From: Stentor coeruleus
Lineage: Eukaryota; Ciliophora; Heterotrichea; Heterotrichida; Stentoridae
DNA length: 64,000 bases
Direction: 5' to 3'
Assembly (NCBI GenBank): GCA_001970955.1
Contig: MPUH01000055.1
Span: 62,001-126,000 of the forward strand
The notes below the pieces were generated by a model, which saw nothing but the letters and a program-made list of their open reading frames with translations, did no database searches and was not told the origin of the DNA. Each line of letters starts with the position of its first letter. Positions within the stretch are counted from its first letter, which is position 1. This document shows, piece by piece, positions 18,701-30,892 of the stretch. A program made the position numbers and the translations under genes.

Positions 18701-20525
18701 TATTTTTTCTCTAATAGATTTACATTTTTCAAATAGATTAAGAGCTTTTTTTTTCTTGTTAAGATTGTAATAAATATTTCCTAGGTTGTTATAAACTATT
18801 GATAAATTCATATGATCAGGGTTGAGAGTTTTTTCCCAAATAGTTCTGGTTTTTTCATAGACTTCAAGAGCTTTTTCATTGTTATTTTGATTTAAATATA
18901 AGTTTCCAAGATTATTATAAATTACTGCAAGATCTGGGTGGTCTGAATTTAAGGTTTTTTCTTTAATGTTCAGACATTTGTTATAATTTCTTATTGCTTT
19001 TTCAATAATTCTCATATCTAGATATATAATTCCTAGATTATTGTAAATATTTGCTAGATAAAGATGATCAGGTTTCAAAGTTTTTTTCCATATATGCTTT
19101 GCTTTTTTTAATATATCGATCGCTTTTTGCTTATCATTAAAGTAAACGTAAATATTTCCTAAATTATAATAAACAGTTGCAAGATCTGGATGATCTGTTT
19201 TTAATATTTTTTCTCTTATATCTCTGCACTTTTCATAAAATTCAAGGGATTTTTTATTATTGTAAAGATCTCTGTAAACTCCACCTAAATTCATATAAAT
19301 TGCTGCTATTTGAGGATGATCTGGGGTTAATATTTTATTTCTAATTTCATAACACTTGTTATAAAATTCAAGAGCTTTAGGTTTATTATTTAAATTTGAA
19401 TATAAAATTCCAAGGTTGTTATAACTTTTTGCTAGATCTGGATGATTTGAATCTAAAATTTTTTCTCTTATTTGTCTGCATTTTTCAAGTAGTTCCTGAG
19501 CTTTATGCTTTTCATTAAAATTCAAATAAAGACTTCCTAAACTATCATAAACTGTAGCTAGATCAGGATGGTTTAGGTCATAAGATTTTTCCATAGCGTA
19601 TTTGCATTTTGTAAAAAACTCAAGAGATTTAAGCTTTTGATTAAGATTTGTATAAATCAAACCTAGATTGTTATAAATTTTTATAAGTTTAGGATCATAG
19701 GGATTAAGGGTATTTTCCATAATAGATTTGCATTTCTCAGAAAATTCGAGGGCTTTTTTAAAATCTCCGAGATTATTATAAAGATTTCCTAGGTTGTTGT
19801 ATATTGAAGATAACTTAGGGTGGTTTGGGTCTGAAGTTGTTTCTCTTATAGCTAAGCATTTTTCATAATATTCAATAGCTGTGCTCTGTTCGTTTGATTC
19901 TGAATAAATCAAACCTAAATTTTGGTATACAACTGCTAGATTCTGATTTTCAGGATTGTGAAATTGCTCCCAATAATTCTTGCATTTGATGTATGTTTTA
20001 ATTGCTTTATCATACTTTCTAGTTTTAAAATAGTATGTCCCAATTATGAACTCAAGCTCATGCAAATCTTTAGGAATTTTATTTTGTAATTCTTTGATTT
20101 TTATGTATTGCTTGGCAAAGATTTTTCCTTCAACTAAGTTTGTTGATTTATAATCAAGAGAATCATTATCCCCTAATTTATATAAAACCTTNTCCAATTA
20201 TGAACTCAAGCTCATGCAAATCTTTAGGAATTTTATTTTGTAATTCTTTGATTTTTATGTATTGCTTGGCAAAGATTTTTGCTTCAACTAAGTTTGTTGA
20301 TTTATAATCAAGAGAATCATTATCCCCTAATTTATATAAAACCTTAGAAAGCCTTTTGTATATCCCTGAATTTCCAAAATTCATTCTTGTATAATGTAGC
20401 ATTCTAAGTTCATAGGCTTGTATATATAATCTGTGAGCTTCTTGAAAATTTTTAAGTTTAAAATCTTTATCTCCTTCAAGTTGAAAAAATTTTGATTTTA
20501 TTGTAGTATCTTCAATAGAATCCAT
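15794..20525 (-). CDS. Giant TPR-protein kinase fusion
   Basis: One gene interrupted by an N at 20192 with a duplicated 152-bp overlap, so the nominal length is inflated by about 50 codons. The start is ATG 20525 (MDSIEDTT). The body has 24 kinesin-light-chain-type TPRs of 42 residues, each near IYNNLGNLYxNLNxKxKALEFYEKC with DHPDLA linkers; they should form a long superhelix for protein binding. The last ~330 residues form a kinase domain: HNDLSPYNILI (catalytic loop, HND for HRD), CDFGES (metal site) and SPEM (APE-like). The N-lobe lacks a clear glycine loop; a lysine in YMKIKKN and a helix glutamate in FKEIKIL are candidates. Probably an active but divergent kinase or a signalling scaffold. 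TAG stop at 15794. Confidence 0.85.
20040..20345. repeat. Unmerged overlap around the N at 20192
   Basis: About 152 bases left of the N (20040-20191) match those right of it (20194-20345) almost exactly; one difference changes a Gly to an Ala codon. The copies lie inside the TPR-kinase coding region and break its frame artificially. Confidence 0.9.
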
Positions 20526-21296
20526 ATTTTTATTATAGTCGAAAAGTTTCAATAACGTTTTGAAGAAATTTTTTATATATAATTAACAATAAGCTGTTTA
20601 TAAGAAAGATATAAGATTTAAAATAAAATTTTGGCTATTAGGTTATTTTATAATATGCATTAATTATATATTTATCTTAGGTGAATTGCAATTTATAAAA
20701 CTAAAAATTAAATCACAATTGAACTGATAAAATAATATTCCAATTCTTTTGATAAATTAATTATCTTTATCATCAAGGACTTCGACAAATTCATTAGCTT
20801 TGAATTTCTATTTTCTAGTGTTTTGTTTATAAATTTCTATATTATACATGCTCTAATATCATGAAAATACTAAACTTCATGCTTGCTATAATATAATTCA
20901 AGGGAAAATATCTACATTTATCAATCATGAAATATATAAAAAAATGTATTAAAACCCTATATGATTAATCATAATTTATCATCAATATTCATAAAATAAA
21001 TATAATCATATCATATACAATATTATATTAATATCAAATCATATTATGTTCTATTCATATCATACAATAATACAATAATATAAAATCATATCTTAAATTA
21101 ATACAAAATGCAATAACATAATCATACTATTCTCATAAAAATAAGTTTATTTTTTGATTTATCAAATCGACTGAATTTCAAAATCTAAAGAACTATAAAA
21201 CTATCAAAAAAACATACTTTCAACAAGACATTTTATGAAATTTTAATTCTAGGCTTGGTTTACACTACTATTAACTAAAATTAAGCCTGATGAGGA
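20526..21296. other. Gene-free stretch, 770 bp
   Basis: Very AT-rich spacer upstream of the TPR-kinase gene and downstream of the copine gene. It contains repeated AT-rich words such as AATCATAT and ATACAAT around 20980-21130. No gene is seen. Confidence 0.6.
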
Positions 21297-22922
21297 TTAA
21301 AAAAGATTATCCTGACTAAATGTGAACTGTGGTGGCTGAACTGGAGGGTTTGGGACAATATTTTTAATCCTAAAGAAATTGACTATTTCCCTAGGAATTT
21401 CATCAAGAACCTCCTTAACAAGTCTATAAGGTGAATTATCTAAATCTCTAAAAGGGACAAACTGAACAATATCCCTAACCATTTTTTTCCCATCCAAATC
21501 AACCAAAGGTTCTTTATCCGCATCTAAAATAGTCATTTTCGTAAAAGTTTCATTCCCAATCCCAACTATAACAATACTAAGCGCTGAAGCACTTCCTCGT
21601 ACAATCCATTTAACAGTTTCTTCCATATCATGTATTTCCCCATCAGTAAGTATAAGAAGTATAGTATATTGCTGATTATTTTGTGATACATTTTGTCTTT
21701 CAACATCAAGTATAACTTTTTTCAATAAATCAGCAAATAATGTTGGACCACTTAAACCAACATAATCAAAAGTTCTTTTATACATTTCCATCATTCCTTC
21801 TACTCCAACAGCATAAGGGTTTTCATCATCACGATTTAAAGGGAAACAATGAGAAATCACATCATTAACTTTACCCCCAAAACCATACATTGGGACTTTT
21901 TTATCTGAATCATAATGAAGGAGGATTTCAGATACAGCCTGAAGAGCTTTTTGATAATGATTAAGTTTTTTTCCTTCTGGGTCAATATAATGCAAAGAAC
22001 TTGTACTTGATGGATGTTTATTTGACCCTGTAAAATCAATTGCAACTTCTAAAGATATTTGACATCCTCCTTGTATATAATCAAAAAAACTTGGGATTTT
22101 TTTTATTGTGCAAGTTACGATATAAATAAACCCGGAATTCACGTATTTTGATTTTGATTTTTTTCTAGGGTTGATTAATTCCAACTTTTGTTTTGGGTTT
22201 TCTATTATTTTTTGTAAAGTAAATTCAGTTGACCCAATATATTCATGGTCGCCTATAGTTTTGTAGTCATAAATTTCTAGTAAAAGCTTCATGTCGAAAT
22301 CATCATGACACAAGTCTTGGATTTTTTTTGTAAATGGCTTCCAGAGAGGATCGGTACCATGGGAATATTCAGACATGTAGATTCTGAGTTTTTCACTATT
22401 TGGTAGTACTCGGTAAAGGTAAAAAAAAGGCTCGAATGGGCTGAAGAAACTTGAGACATCTTCAATGTTGCTGCCTTGGAACTGAAGAACTACTTCGTCG
22501 TTGTTTGAACTGTTTTCTTCGATTCTTGCGATTAGGTAGCCAGAATGTTTTTTAGATTCATTTATGATGGATAAGGCTAAAGTCTGACCTTGAGTACCTA
22601 CCAATTGACCAATTGGGCATGAGCAAGTGCCAACTAAATTATATTCTGTTGCTTCATTCTCGCTATCTTCTGACCCATAAACCATGAATTTTATCATTTG
22701 ATTCTCTTCAAAAAAGTAATCCAAACTGAAACTTGTTACAAAAGCAGGATTAAGTGATCCTTGCACAACTTCAGTAGTCCCCAATTTATCCCAGTTTTCA
22801 TCGTTAACTTTTTCGTAGACTTCAATAAAAGGGTCAAGTCCTCCGTAATCTAAATGATTACTCAGATTCCTACAGGAAATGTAAAGCTGAAGCTTAGAGC
22901 ATTTCTTGACTTGTTCAACCAT
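21297..22922 (-). CDS. Copine (C2-C2-vWA)
   Basis: A 541-residue copine, a calcium-dependent phospholipid-binding protein. C2A spans about residues 8-130 (YGGLDPFIEVYE; NPAFVTSFSLDYFFEE). C2B spans about 150-270 (DFDMKLLLEIYDYK; EYIGSTEFTL). The von Willebrand A domain follows from about 295 to 505, with CQISLEVAIDFTGSN carrying the DxTxSN metal-site motif and VPMYGFGGKV typical of copines. No signal or membrane segment, so it is cytosolic and moves to membranes on calcium rise. The length equals that of animal and plant copines. ATG at 22922. Confidence 0.95.
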   Translation of the reverse strand: MVEQVKKCSKLQLYISCRNLSNHLDYGGLDPFIEVYEKVNDENWDKLGTTEVVQGSLNPAFVTSFSLDYFFEENQMIKFMVYGSEDSENEATEYNLVGTCSCPIGQLVGTQGQTLALSIINESKKHSGYLIARIEENSSNNDEVVLQFQGSNIEDVSSFFSPFEPFFYLYRVLPNSEKLRIYMSEYSHGTDPLWKPFTKKIQDLCHDDFDMKLLLEIYDYKTIGDHEYIGSTEFTLQKIIENPKQKLELINPRKKSKSKYVNSGFIYIVTCTIKKIPSFFDYIQGGCQISLEVAIDFTGSNKHPSSTSSLHYIDPEGKKLNHYQKALQAVSEILLHYDSDKKVPMYGFGGKVNDVISHCFPLNRDDENPYAVGVEGMMEMYKRTFDYVGLSGPTLFADLLKKVILDVERQNVSQNNQQYTILLILTDGEIHDMEETVKWIVRGSASALSIVIVGIGNETFTKMTILDADKEPLVDLDGKKMVRDIVQFVPFRDLDNSPYRLVKEVLDEIPREIVNFFRIKNIVPNPPVQPPQFTFSQDNLF

Positions 22923-25900
22923 TTTTTATTATTGCTTAAGTTTGTCATCTAGCAAGAAAGCTTTTAGCATTTTAGAAATTCAATATAAATTTATGTTGGA
23001 ATTTATCTATAGCATAATGAGTTTTATAATAATTAAAGACTATTATGTTTTAATATATAAAAATTTGTAAAGTATTTGATTTTTTATGATAGTAAATATT
23101 GAGGATTTATAAGAAAGGTTTATTGATGATTAAATGATTATGTTGATTTAAAATGATATGAAGGAATATGGAGTTTGTGTATTTTAAAGGAAAATATTTA
23201 TAGTTGGATTGGATATTGTATTTGGTTTGGAATTGGTAGTTTTTTATGAACTGTTAGGTTTTCTTCACTTTTTGTATTTCCAGTAATGTATTAATAGTTA
23301 TGTATGATATAGCAAAAACAAATTTTAAAATATCAAAGCAGATGGTTATCTCTTTTTATCAAATATAGGAACTTCTTATTGAAAAAATATAATTATAAAT
23401 AGTCTCCCTATGAAAACTTTTACACTTTACACCTTCATCATAAAATATCTTGTAATTTATAATTAGAAACTCATAGATTTTTATTTGATATAACACAACT
23501 ATGTATTCTGAAATATTCAAAATGTCTAAAATTTATATTTGCTTCATATAAATTTTAGTTGCTATAAAAGTAAGATATATCTTATTAATTTGGAAGTTTG
23601 AAAATTCTAATGTGTTTTATATTAATACTAAATATACAGAAGATATTGAATTAAAAATATTGAAATATTTATTTATGATATGGAATGATATCTAGATTTT
23701 CAACATTATATGAAATATGAATTGAATAAATTAGGATAATTAATGTCTGTAATATATAAGAAGAAAATATAAAATTTTATATAGGATATTAATATCACGC
23801 ATTCGGAAAATATCAAAATATCCGAACTATATTTAAAGAAAAATATCTTTAATTTATAAATAGATATGCAGTTAATAACTAAGCCTTATTAAAATCTTTA
23901 ATTTATGCATTTATATAAGATATAATGTAAAAATCTTGTAGTTATAAAAAATGTCTATATTTATTCTAATGTAAAATATCCAAAATTAAAGATTACATTA
24001 AAGATATGGATTTAATATACTCAGAAGTTATTAAAATGTCTTCAATTTATAAGAAAAACATATCTTGTATTTTTAAGAGAAATAGTTAACAAAAATTATG
24101 AAAATATCATGATCTCTTTAATTTATTATCAACTTTTAAGATTTTTATAAGACATAAGTTTTTGTTATTTTGGAGTAGTTTTAAAAAAAATTCCTTTACT
24201 AGAAAAAACATCCAGCATTTAGTTTATTATAAAAGATATCAATGAAAAAAAATCGAAAGTTGTAAAATGTCTATATTTATTCTAATGTAAAATATCCAAA
24301 ATTAAAGATTATATTTAAGATATGGATTTAATATACTCAGAAGTTATTAAATGTCTTCAATTTATAAGAAAAAAATATCTTCGATATAAATTTATATAAG
24401 ACTATGATTTTAAACACTTGGAATCTATCAAAAAATCTTCAATTTATAAACAATAATTTATGATTTATATAAAATATATACGTTTTAAACATTCAAAAGT
24501 TATTAAATTGTCTGGGACTAGTTATTGTAAATGCCTAATATTCATGTGCTATTCAAGATTTGAGCTAAAAAAAAAATTGATACTATAAAATGTCTATATT
24601 TATTTGGTAGAATATTTTTATTGAAAATATAATTTAAGATATGGATTTCATATGTTCAAAAGCTATTAAAATGTCTTCAATTTTGAGGAAAAATATATCT
24701 TTGCCATATAAACCTATAAAGAAGAATTGAATTCAAAAGTATCAAGTTACCAAAATGTCTATATTTATTTATAGGAAAATATCGAAATTATTTTATTCAT
24801 TGTATTGGAAGATAATCATTCAAATATTTGGAAATGATAAGATATCAGCATTTTATTATTAAAAAAGTATACAGAGTTTTTGTTGTTATAGGGAATATTG
24901 ATTTGAAGTTCTTAGAAATAATCAAAATGTCTACAAAAAAAAAGGGAAAATATAATAACTATTTATTATGCTGTTTAAATATTAAGGAAGATATGAGCTG
25001 TAATTCTAAAAAATATAGAAAATATTGAATTTATATTTTACAAGGTATTGCTGATGATTTTGAGTATAAATTTTTGGAAATTATAAATTGCAGACAATTT
25101 CTAAGGAAATGATATGAAGCCTATTCTATTTTTTTATAAAAGAAATCATTAAGACAATGTGTTTTATTAGTAAAATAGTGTTCCTATCATGTCTTGAAAC
25201 AAATTTTAAGTAAGATGTATATTTTAAATTCTGATATTTGGGAACGTCAATAATTTCTTATGATTATTTGGCTAATTTTTATTGTTAACTGGTTTTCATA
25301 TAGTTTTTGCTAGAATATCAGAGATAATTTATTTATTTCAAAATCTTGAAGTGCTTTGGTTAATATAAAAAATATTTGTAAAGTTTATATATTTTAAGAA
25401 ATAATCCAACACTTGTATATATGCTCTATATTAAAGCATATCTTAAAATTTTGTTATAAATAAAGACAGATAAGTATTTATTTATTCATAAGTTTATATC
25501 ATCCATGATAATTTGTGATTTTATAATAATATCAAATATTCAAAATGTCTTCATTTTTTTGAAGTTTTTATCTTTTCATTTTTTATTGGTAATCAAAATG
25601 AAAATAATATCATCAAGCACTTTGTCATTCTTAATAATTATAAAATTATACTATTATTAAAAGTAGATAACAATTATATCATGCTATTATATTTATAATA
25701 CTACCTAAATCTATTTACCTAATAAAAAACATTATCTTAGTTATTATCACAATAACTCTTAATCTACAAAGTCAATCCAATATATTTTCACTACTGTAAA
25801 GCATAAAATTTCTAAAATACTTAATTTTACATCCAAATTAAATTCATAAATTATTCAAAATGTCTACAAAAAAATGTACATCTTTATGAATTTATCAACC

Positions 25901-26703
25901 ATAATTTTTAAAATAAAATATTCATACCTTTATAATACAAATCTTTATCCTCTTAGCAATCTATTTCCTTAAATACTAATTTTATTTCCTATATTAACCA
26001 TTTTAAAACTACTTAAAACTACTTAAAATGATTTAAAAATATTCATTTTTCTGATATAAACAAGTCATTATTCATAAATTATCTATCTTATTTTAGTATG
26101 ATCAAAAGATATATATTTGTCTACATTTTTTATGTATTTTGTTTGGATATAAATCATATTTTTTTTAAAAAATCTACAACTTTTTAATAAACATTTTTCC
26201 AAGATATGTAGTATATCTATATTAAAAGCTCCTAGATAATTTATAGATCGAAATAAAAATATCTAATTGAAAAATCATAATCTTTATAAAAGTATAGGCA
26301 CCATAAATTACTAAATAAAAGCACGGAATGAGTTTTTAGGATATATTTTATTTTAGCATAATTTTGTATATAAATAAGGTGTTTTTGCAAACTTTATGAT
26401 GTGGGATATTGAGATCTGATTATTAGCCTTGGTTTTATTAATCATTTTAAAGAATCTGTTTATAACATTAAAAATTTAAAGTTATTAAGAAATATATTGG
26501 AAATTTTTAAGTTCGATATTTGAAACTTTAAGTTTTTATAGGAAAATAAAAACATATAAAACTTAAACTGCATTCAAGTATAAAAAAATTCACAACTTTC
26601 TAATATCAACACATCAGGCTAAAAAATTCCCACTCCAATCCTAACACATTTCATCCTATAATCCTATAACCTCATTCATCTTATCCTCATGTTAAATCCT
26701 AAT
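22923..26703. other. Gene-free desert, 3.8 kb
   Basis: The longest non-coding stretch here. It carries a cluster of related repeats (23519-25870). A 66-codon open frame at 24828-25028 lies within the repeats and looks accidental. No RNA gene or relic was recognised. Confidence 0.7.
23519..25870 (+). repeat. Degenerate repeat cluster with AAAATGTCT motif
   Basis: The word AAATGTCT occurs about eleven times on the plus strand: near 23519, 23947, 24033, 24264, 24345, 24587, 24669, 24752, 24924, 25542 and 25857. The best unit, about 115 bases, starts AAAATGTCTATATTTATT and ends with ATGTCTTCAATTTATAAG. It is present at 23947-24066, 24264-24380 and, more diverged, 24587-24700, at a spacing of about 320. 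The first two are nearly identical. Confidence 0.8.
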
Positions 26704-28164
26704 CTAATTACTAGAAATAATTTCATAAGCAAACTGTTTTAAATTCTCTATATTTCCTCTATACATAGCATAAAGATAATAATTCCTAATTTTCAAAACC
26801 ACTACATTTTCACAATCAAAAATATCTGCGAATTTAGCATTAACATCTAAAAACTCTGAAGTACATTTTCCAATATTTTCATAAAGTTGTGCATAATGAC
26901 TAAAAAGTGGACGTAATACATCCATAAACCATCTTGATGATGCTATAACATGAGGTGTATTAACCAAACCATTTATTGTATCAACCAATGCATAATGAAA
27001 AACATAAAGATCATGTTGAGGATAATAAACAGGTTTATATATCTTATCTTTAAGCCCTTGACCTCTTGGTGATCCTATAGGTGATGAATCTAAACTTCTT
27101 GATTTTTTCATTATACTTAACAGTTCTTGTTTTTTCGGATCATCAACAGCATCAATTTCAGTTAAATAAAGGTTCTTTTTGAACTCTTCTTCGATTTTTA
27201 CTATGATTTTAGTTTCGTTTAGTTCGTTGCAAAACCTTTTCCCTTTATCTACGAACCAAGGATCGTAATCGTTATTCCCATCAGTTAAAGGGATAATAGT
27301 TATTGCTATTAGAAAACCTTGAGTACAAACAATACTTATCACAATTTCTTCTTGACCTTTTTTTATCCTTTCCACAAATGACTCTTGTGGAAAAGTATCA
27401 TTTCTCATATACAATCTTTTAGCATTAACTATTCTCATAAACTCAGTAAGTTCTTGTTTAGGAAATGAGCCTGATATGATATACCCTTTATACATCATAA
27501 GCACATCTTTTATAATCCCTGAAGGTTTTTCTAATGAAAGCACTTCATGAACCGTAACAGTAGATTCATGAAACAATATATGTAAAGTCATATCTAATTG
27601 CATCATAAGTGGAATACTAAGGTTAAAATATAATGCATTTGCCCCAATTGCTATAGGTAAACATACACATGGGAAACTTATTGGTGAATTCTCAAACTCT
27701 TCATCATCATATCTGAAATAAGGGTAAATTTTATATATAGACACAGAAAGGAAAATTTCTAACAGCTCACTAAGTTTCTCAAAAAGTTCTGGCTTTAATA
27801 CTTTTTTATGTTTAGCTGAACGTTCTGTACTTTTAGGTGTTAAAAACTCTTCTTGGTTTATTGACATTTCTGAGAATATAGGTTGGATTACTTGTAAAGT
27901 ATCTGATAATGTTTGTTTTATAATATGATCTGGAATCGAAGGTAATATTATAACTAGTATATAACTTGGGTTTATAATATCAACCCCACATTTGATATCC
28001 CGGTAATTTATTATTTCTTGTGATGAAATTTTGTGTGGAGGCTTGAAAGTCCCTGTGAAATTCCTAGGGAATATGTAAATCGGCTCGTGTTGGAATGAAT
28101 CAAGTATCAAAACCCCATATTCTTGAGACTTTCGAATACACTTGAGCATTATGTTTTCTTCCAT
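26704..28164 (-). CDS. Longin-like vesicle-traffic protein (HPS4/CCZ1/INTU type?)
   Basis: A 486-residue protein without signal or membrane segments. Alternating hydrophobic strands and the segment MMYKGYIISGSFPKQELTEF around residues 225-245 recall the second longin domain of the CCZ1/HPS4/Inturned group, where a YKG...LP motif is common. These proteins act as Rab exchange factors or in ciliary planar polarity. A serine-rich linker (SRSLDSSPIGSPRG) near 365-380 could be phosphorylated. The family call is a resemblance judged by eye; profile comparison would decide. It starts at ATG 28164, only 17 bases after the stop of the upstream kinase gene on the same strand. Confidence 0.45.
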   Translation of the reverse strand: MEENIMLKCIRKSQEYGVLILDSFQHEPIYIFPRNFTGTFKPPHKISSQEIINYRDIKCGVDIINPSYILVIILPSIPDHIIKQTLSDTLQVIQPIFSEMSINQEEFLTPKSTERSAKHKKVLKPELFEKLSELLEIFLSVSIYKIYPYFRYDDEEFENSPISFPCVCLPIAIGANALYFNLSIPLMMQLDMTLHILFHESTVTVHEVLSLEKPSGIIKDVLMMYKGYIISGSFPKQELTEFMRIVNAKRLYMRNDTFPQESFVERIKKGQEEIVISIVCTQGFLIAITIIPLTDGNNDYDPWFVDKGKRFCNELNETKIIVKIEEEFKKNLYLTEIDAVDDPKKQELLSIMKKSRSLDSSPIGSPRGQGLKDKIYKPVYYPQHDLYVFHYALVDTINGLVNTPHVIASSRWFMDVLRPLFSHYAQLYENIGKCTSEFLDVNAKFADIFDCENVVVLKIRNYYLYAMYRGNIENLKQFAYEIISSN

Positions 28165-28181
28165 ATTTATATGAAGGCTAG

Positions 28182-30818
28182 TTAAAAATCTTCATCCCAG
28201 TTAGCGTAGATTGCTTTAGGTTTTTTGCTTTTGGGTGGGATGCTGTCATTTGCTTCTTCTCTTGAGATAATCTCGTCATAAGTTTTCGCGCTTTTCGATG
28301 CAGCTCGTATTTCTCTTTCAAAATCGTGGACCCTAGGTTTAAAAGGTGGGTTAATACCTTTGCTTAATAGTGTGTCCTATATAAAATATACCCAGTTTAT
28401 TGAAGATAACCATGGGTGTCCTTTAAGATTATCGAAACTTCCTCCACTCCTCAGTGCTGGGTTTTTACTCAACAACTGCTCGATAAATGGCTTAGCTGGT
28501 AAGCGCTGGTCTACAAAACTTGGATATGTCAGTTTCCTTTCAAGAACTTTCTCATATACCACGTATGGATCTTCTTCATTTTCTCCAAAAGGTACTCCTC
28601 CACATAGAAACTCATATAAAATAATCCCTAAACTCCAGAAATCAGCAGACACCCCATATCCTTTACCAACAATAATCTCAGGAGCCATATAATGAGGTGT
28701 ACCAACAATAGTATAAGTTCTCCCATTAACAATTTTGGCTGTGCCAAAATCAATAAGTTTCAAATACCCTTCTTCATCAACCATTATATTCTCTGGTTTT
28801 AAATCCCTGTATATTATATCACGTTCATGCAAATGTTCTAATATAACAATCATATTTGCTATATAAAAACGTGAATCCCTATCTGTAACTAAATTCAATT
28901 CTCTGAGTACATCAAACAAGTCCATTCCTCTAACAAACTCTGTTAAAAAATACACACGTTTTTGGTCTTTAAAAGTTTTGACTAATTTTAATATAAAAAT
29001 ATGGTCGATTTGTAAAAGCACTTTCCTTTCAAGTATCAAATTTTCTTGTATTTCATATCTTTCAATCTTCCTCCTATCTACAGTTTTCAACGCATAAATA
29101 TTTTTTTGTTCTTTTCTCGCTGCAAGGAAGACATTTCCAAACATCCCTTTTCCAAGTACTTTTACTATAAGTAAATCATTTAAAGATATATTATCATCTT
29201 GAAGTTGTATTCTTTTAATAAGCTGGTTTTTAATATTATCATCTATGATCCTTATAAAATCCGCTTGGTGTAACACCCAACACGTAATTTCACCAACAGC
29301 AACAACAGTTGCAGTCCTGGGTTCTCTATTCAAAACACTTCTTTCCCCAAAATAGTCACATTTTGTAATAGTCCTTATCGTATACCCATCTTTAACCACA
29401 TCAACTTTCCCTTGTTTTATAATAAAAAACGAATCCCCAGGGTCGTTTTGTTGTACAACAACACTCCCACTTTCAAAATCTTTTATTTCTAAAGCTCGAA
29501 TTAGTGCTTGAAACCTATCATTAGGTAAGTTTTTAAATAAATGAACTTTTCTTAACACAGTATAAGCTTCGTTATTTGTCGCTACTTGATTAAACTCCCC
29601 ATCTATACAATTTTGAAACTCATCTCTTGTTATAATAGCAACAGTAGATTCACTTTCACTTATAACTTCATCAAAAACCTCTGAGTTTATATCTTGAGTT
29701 AATTCTCTATCTCCAATACTACAAAACAATTCAGCTATAATTGTATTATGTTTATCAACAATACGACCTTTAAGGACCATATAAGCATTTGTACCTTTGA
29801 TTGTCCCTTGAGGTATAACAATTTGACCTTTTTTAAAACCTTGGACTGTAAATGCGTTTAATACTTTTAAAGCTTGGGATGGATTCAACTGTCTGAAGAC
29901 TTCAGATTTTTCCATACTGATACGTTTTGTGTTTTGATAAATTATATGCTGTAGTTGGCTACCGAGAACTTTTGTTAGACGTTCACGGCCTATTGCCACA
30001 CATTTTAAGTCGGTTAAAGCTGTGATTGTTGCTGTTCTTACGCTATTATATAATAAAGCTTGCTCACCAAAGAAATCACCTTTAAACATTTGACGTAATT
30101 CTTTCCCTCGTTGGGTACAAGAAACTGTACCATCTTTGATTAGGTAGAATAAATCTCCTGGATCACCTTCACAAACTACTTTTTCATTGGCTCTAAATTT
30201 TAATGTAGATAATGAACCGACAAGGGCGTCTTTTTGACTGTTAGTTAGGATTTGGAATAAAGGCACGGATTCTATAAATTGTCGGTTTTCTGTGTAGTTT
30301 TGAGCGTTAACAGTTTCTACTGCGGTTCTGAAGGATTTTCTATCAAGACCCCAGAGAGTTGTTTTTTCTAATGTGAGGACGGTAGCGGATCTTGGAGTGT
30401 TGTGAAGTAGGGCGAGTTCACCAAAACTGTCTCTTTCTGATAAAGTGTTAACTTTTTTACCATTGACAATAATTTCGAGCTTACCTGTAATTACAATGAA
30501 AAATGTATTTCCAGTTTGTTCTTGCTCAAAAACAATTTCCTTTGGGTTTAAAGCATAATGTCTCATTCTATCGATAATCATTGCCCTATTTTCTTCTGGA
30601 AGACTAGTAAAAATAAAATGCTTGTTTAATGCTACATTAATCAAATCTATATCTTTTTTTGATTTTAACTTCTCAGTTATAATTGCATTAGGAGCATCAA
30701 GTTCTACTTGTGATTGCCTTCTTACATCTACTACAGGAGCTTTTTTCTTAATTAAATTTCTGTTCGAAGATATTGGGATTTTAGTTTCTTCGATTTTTGG
30801 TTTAGTTTTTTTTTCCAT
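28182..30818 (-). CDS. cGMP-dependent-type protein kinase (PKG) with four CNB domains
   Basis: An 873-residue kinase in two exons; a 15-nt intron GTATATTTTATATAG lies at 28377-28391. Without splicing it would stop four codons after NW; with it the AGC-kinase C-tail (GINPPFKPRVHDFE) follows, ending at TAA 28182. Three good cyclic-nucleotide pockets read FGELALLHNTPRSATV, FGEQALLYNSVRTATI and FGERSVLNREPRTATV. The third of four CNB positions (about 300-415) is degenerate. The kinase domain (about 550-805) has GKGMFGNV, YRDLKPEN, DFGTAKI and GTPHYMAPE. Four CNBs with a degenerate third match the apicomplexan PKG plan. It likely senses cGMP and phosphorylates ciliary or exocytosis targets. Confidence 0.93.
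28377..28391 (-). other. 15-nt intron in the PKG gene
   Basis: GTATATTTTATATAG on the minus strand. Its removal keeps frame and adds 64 residues with the expected AGC-kinase tail. Confidence 0.9.
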
Positions 30819-30892
30819 TTATTACTGTGAGATTCTGAATATTTTGCGATGAGTATAGGATAATAGATAATTAATTATTTAATTTAAAAAAA

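Noticed and set aside
24828-25028. A 66-codon open frame in the desert
   Set aside because: Falls within the repeat cluster and has no protein-like features.
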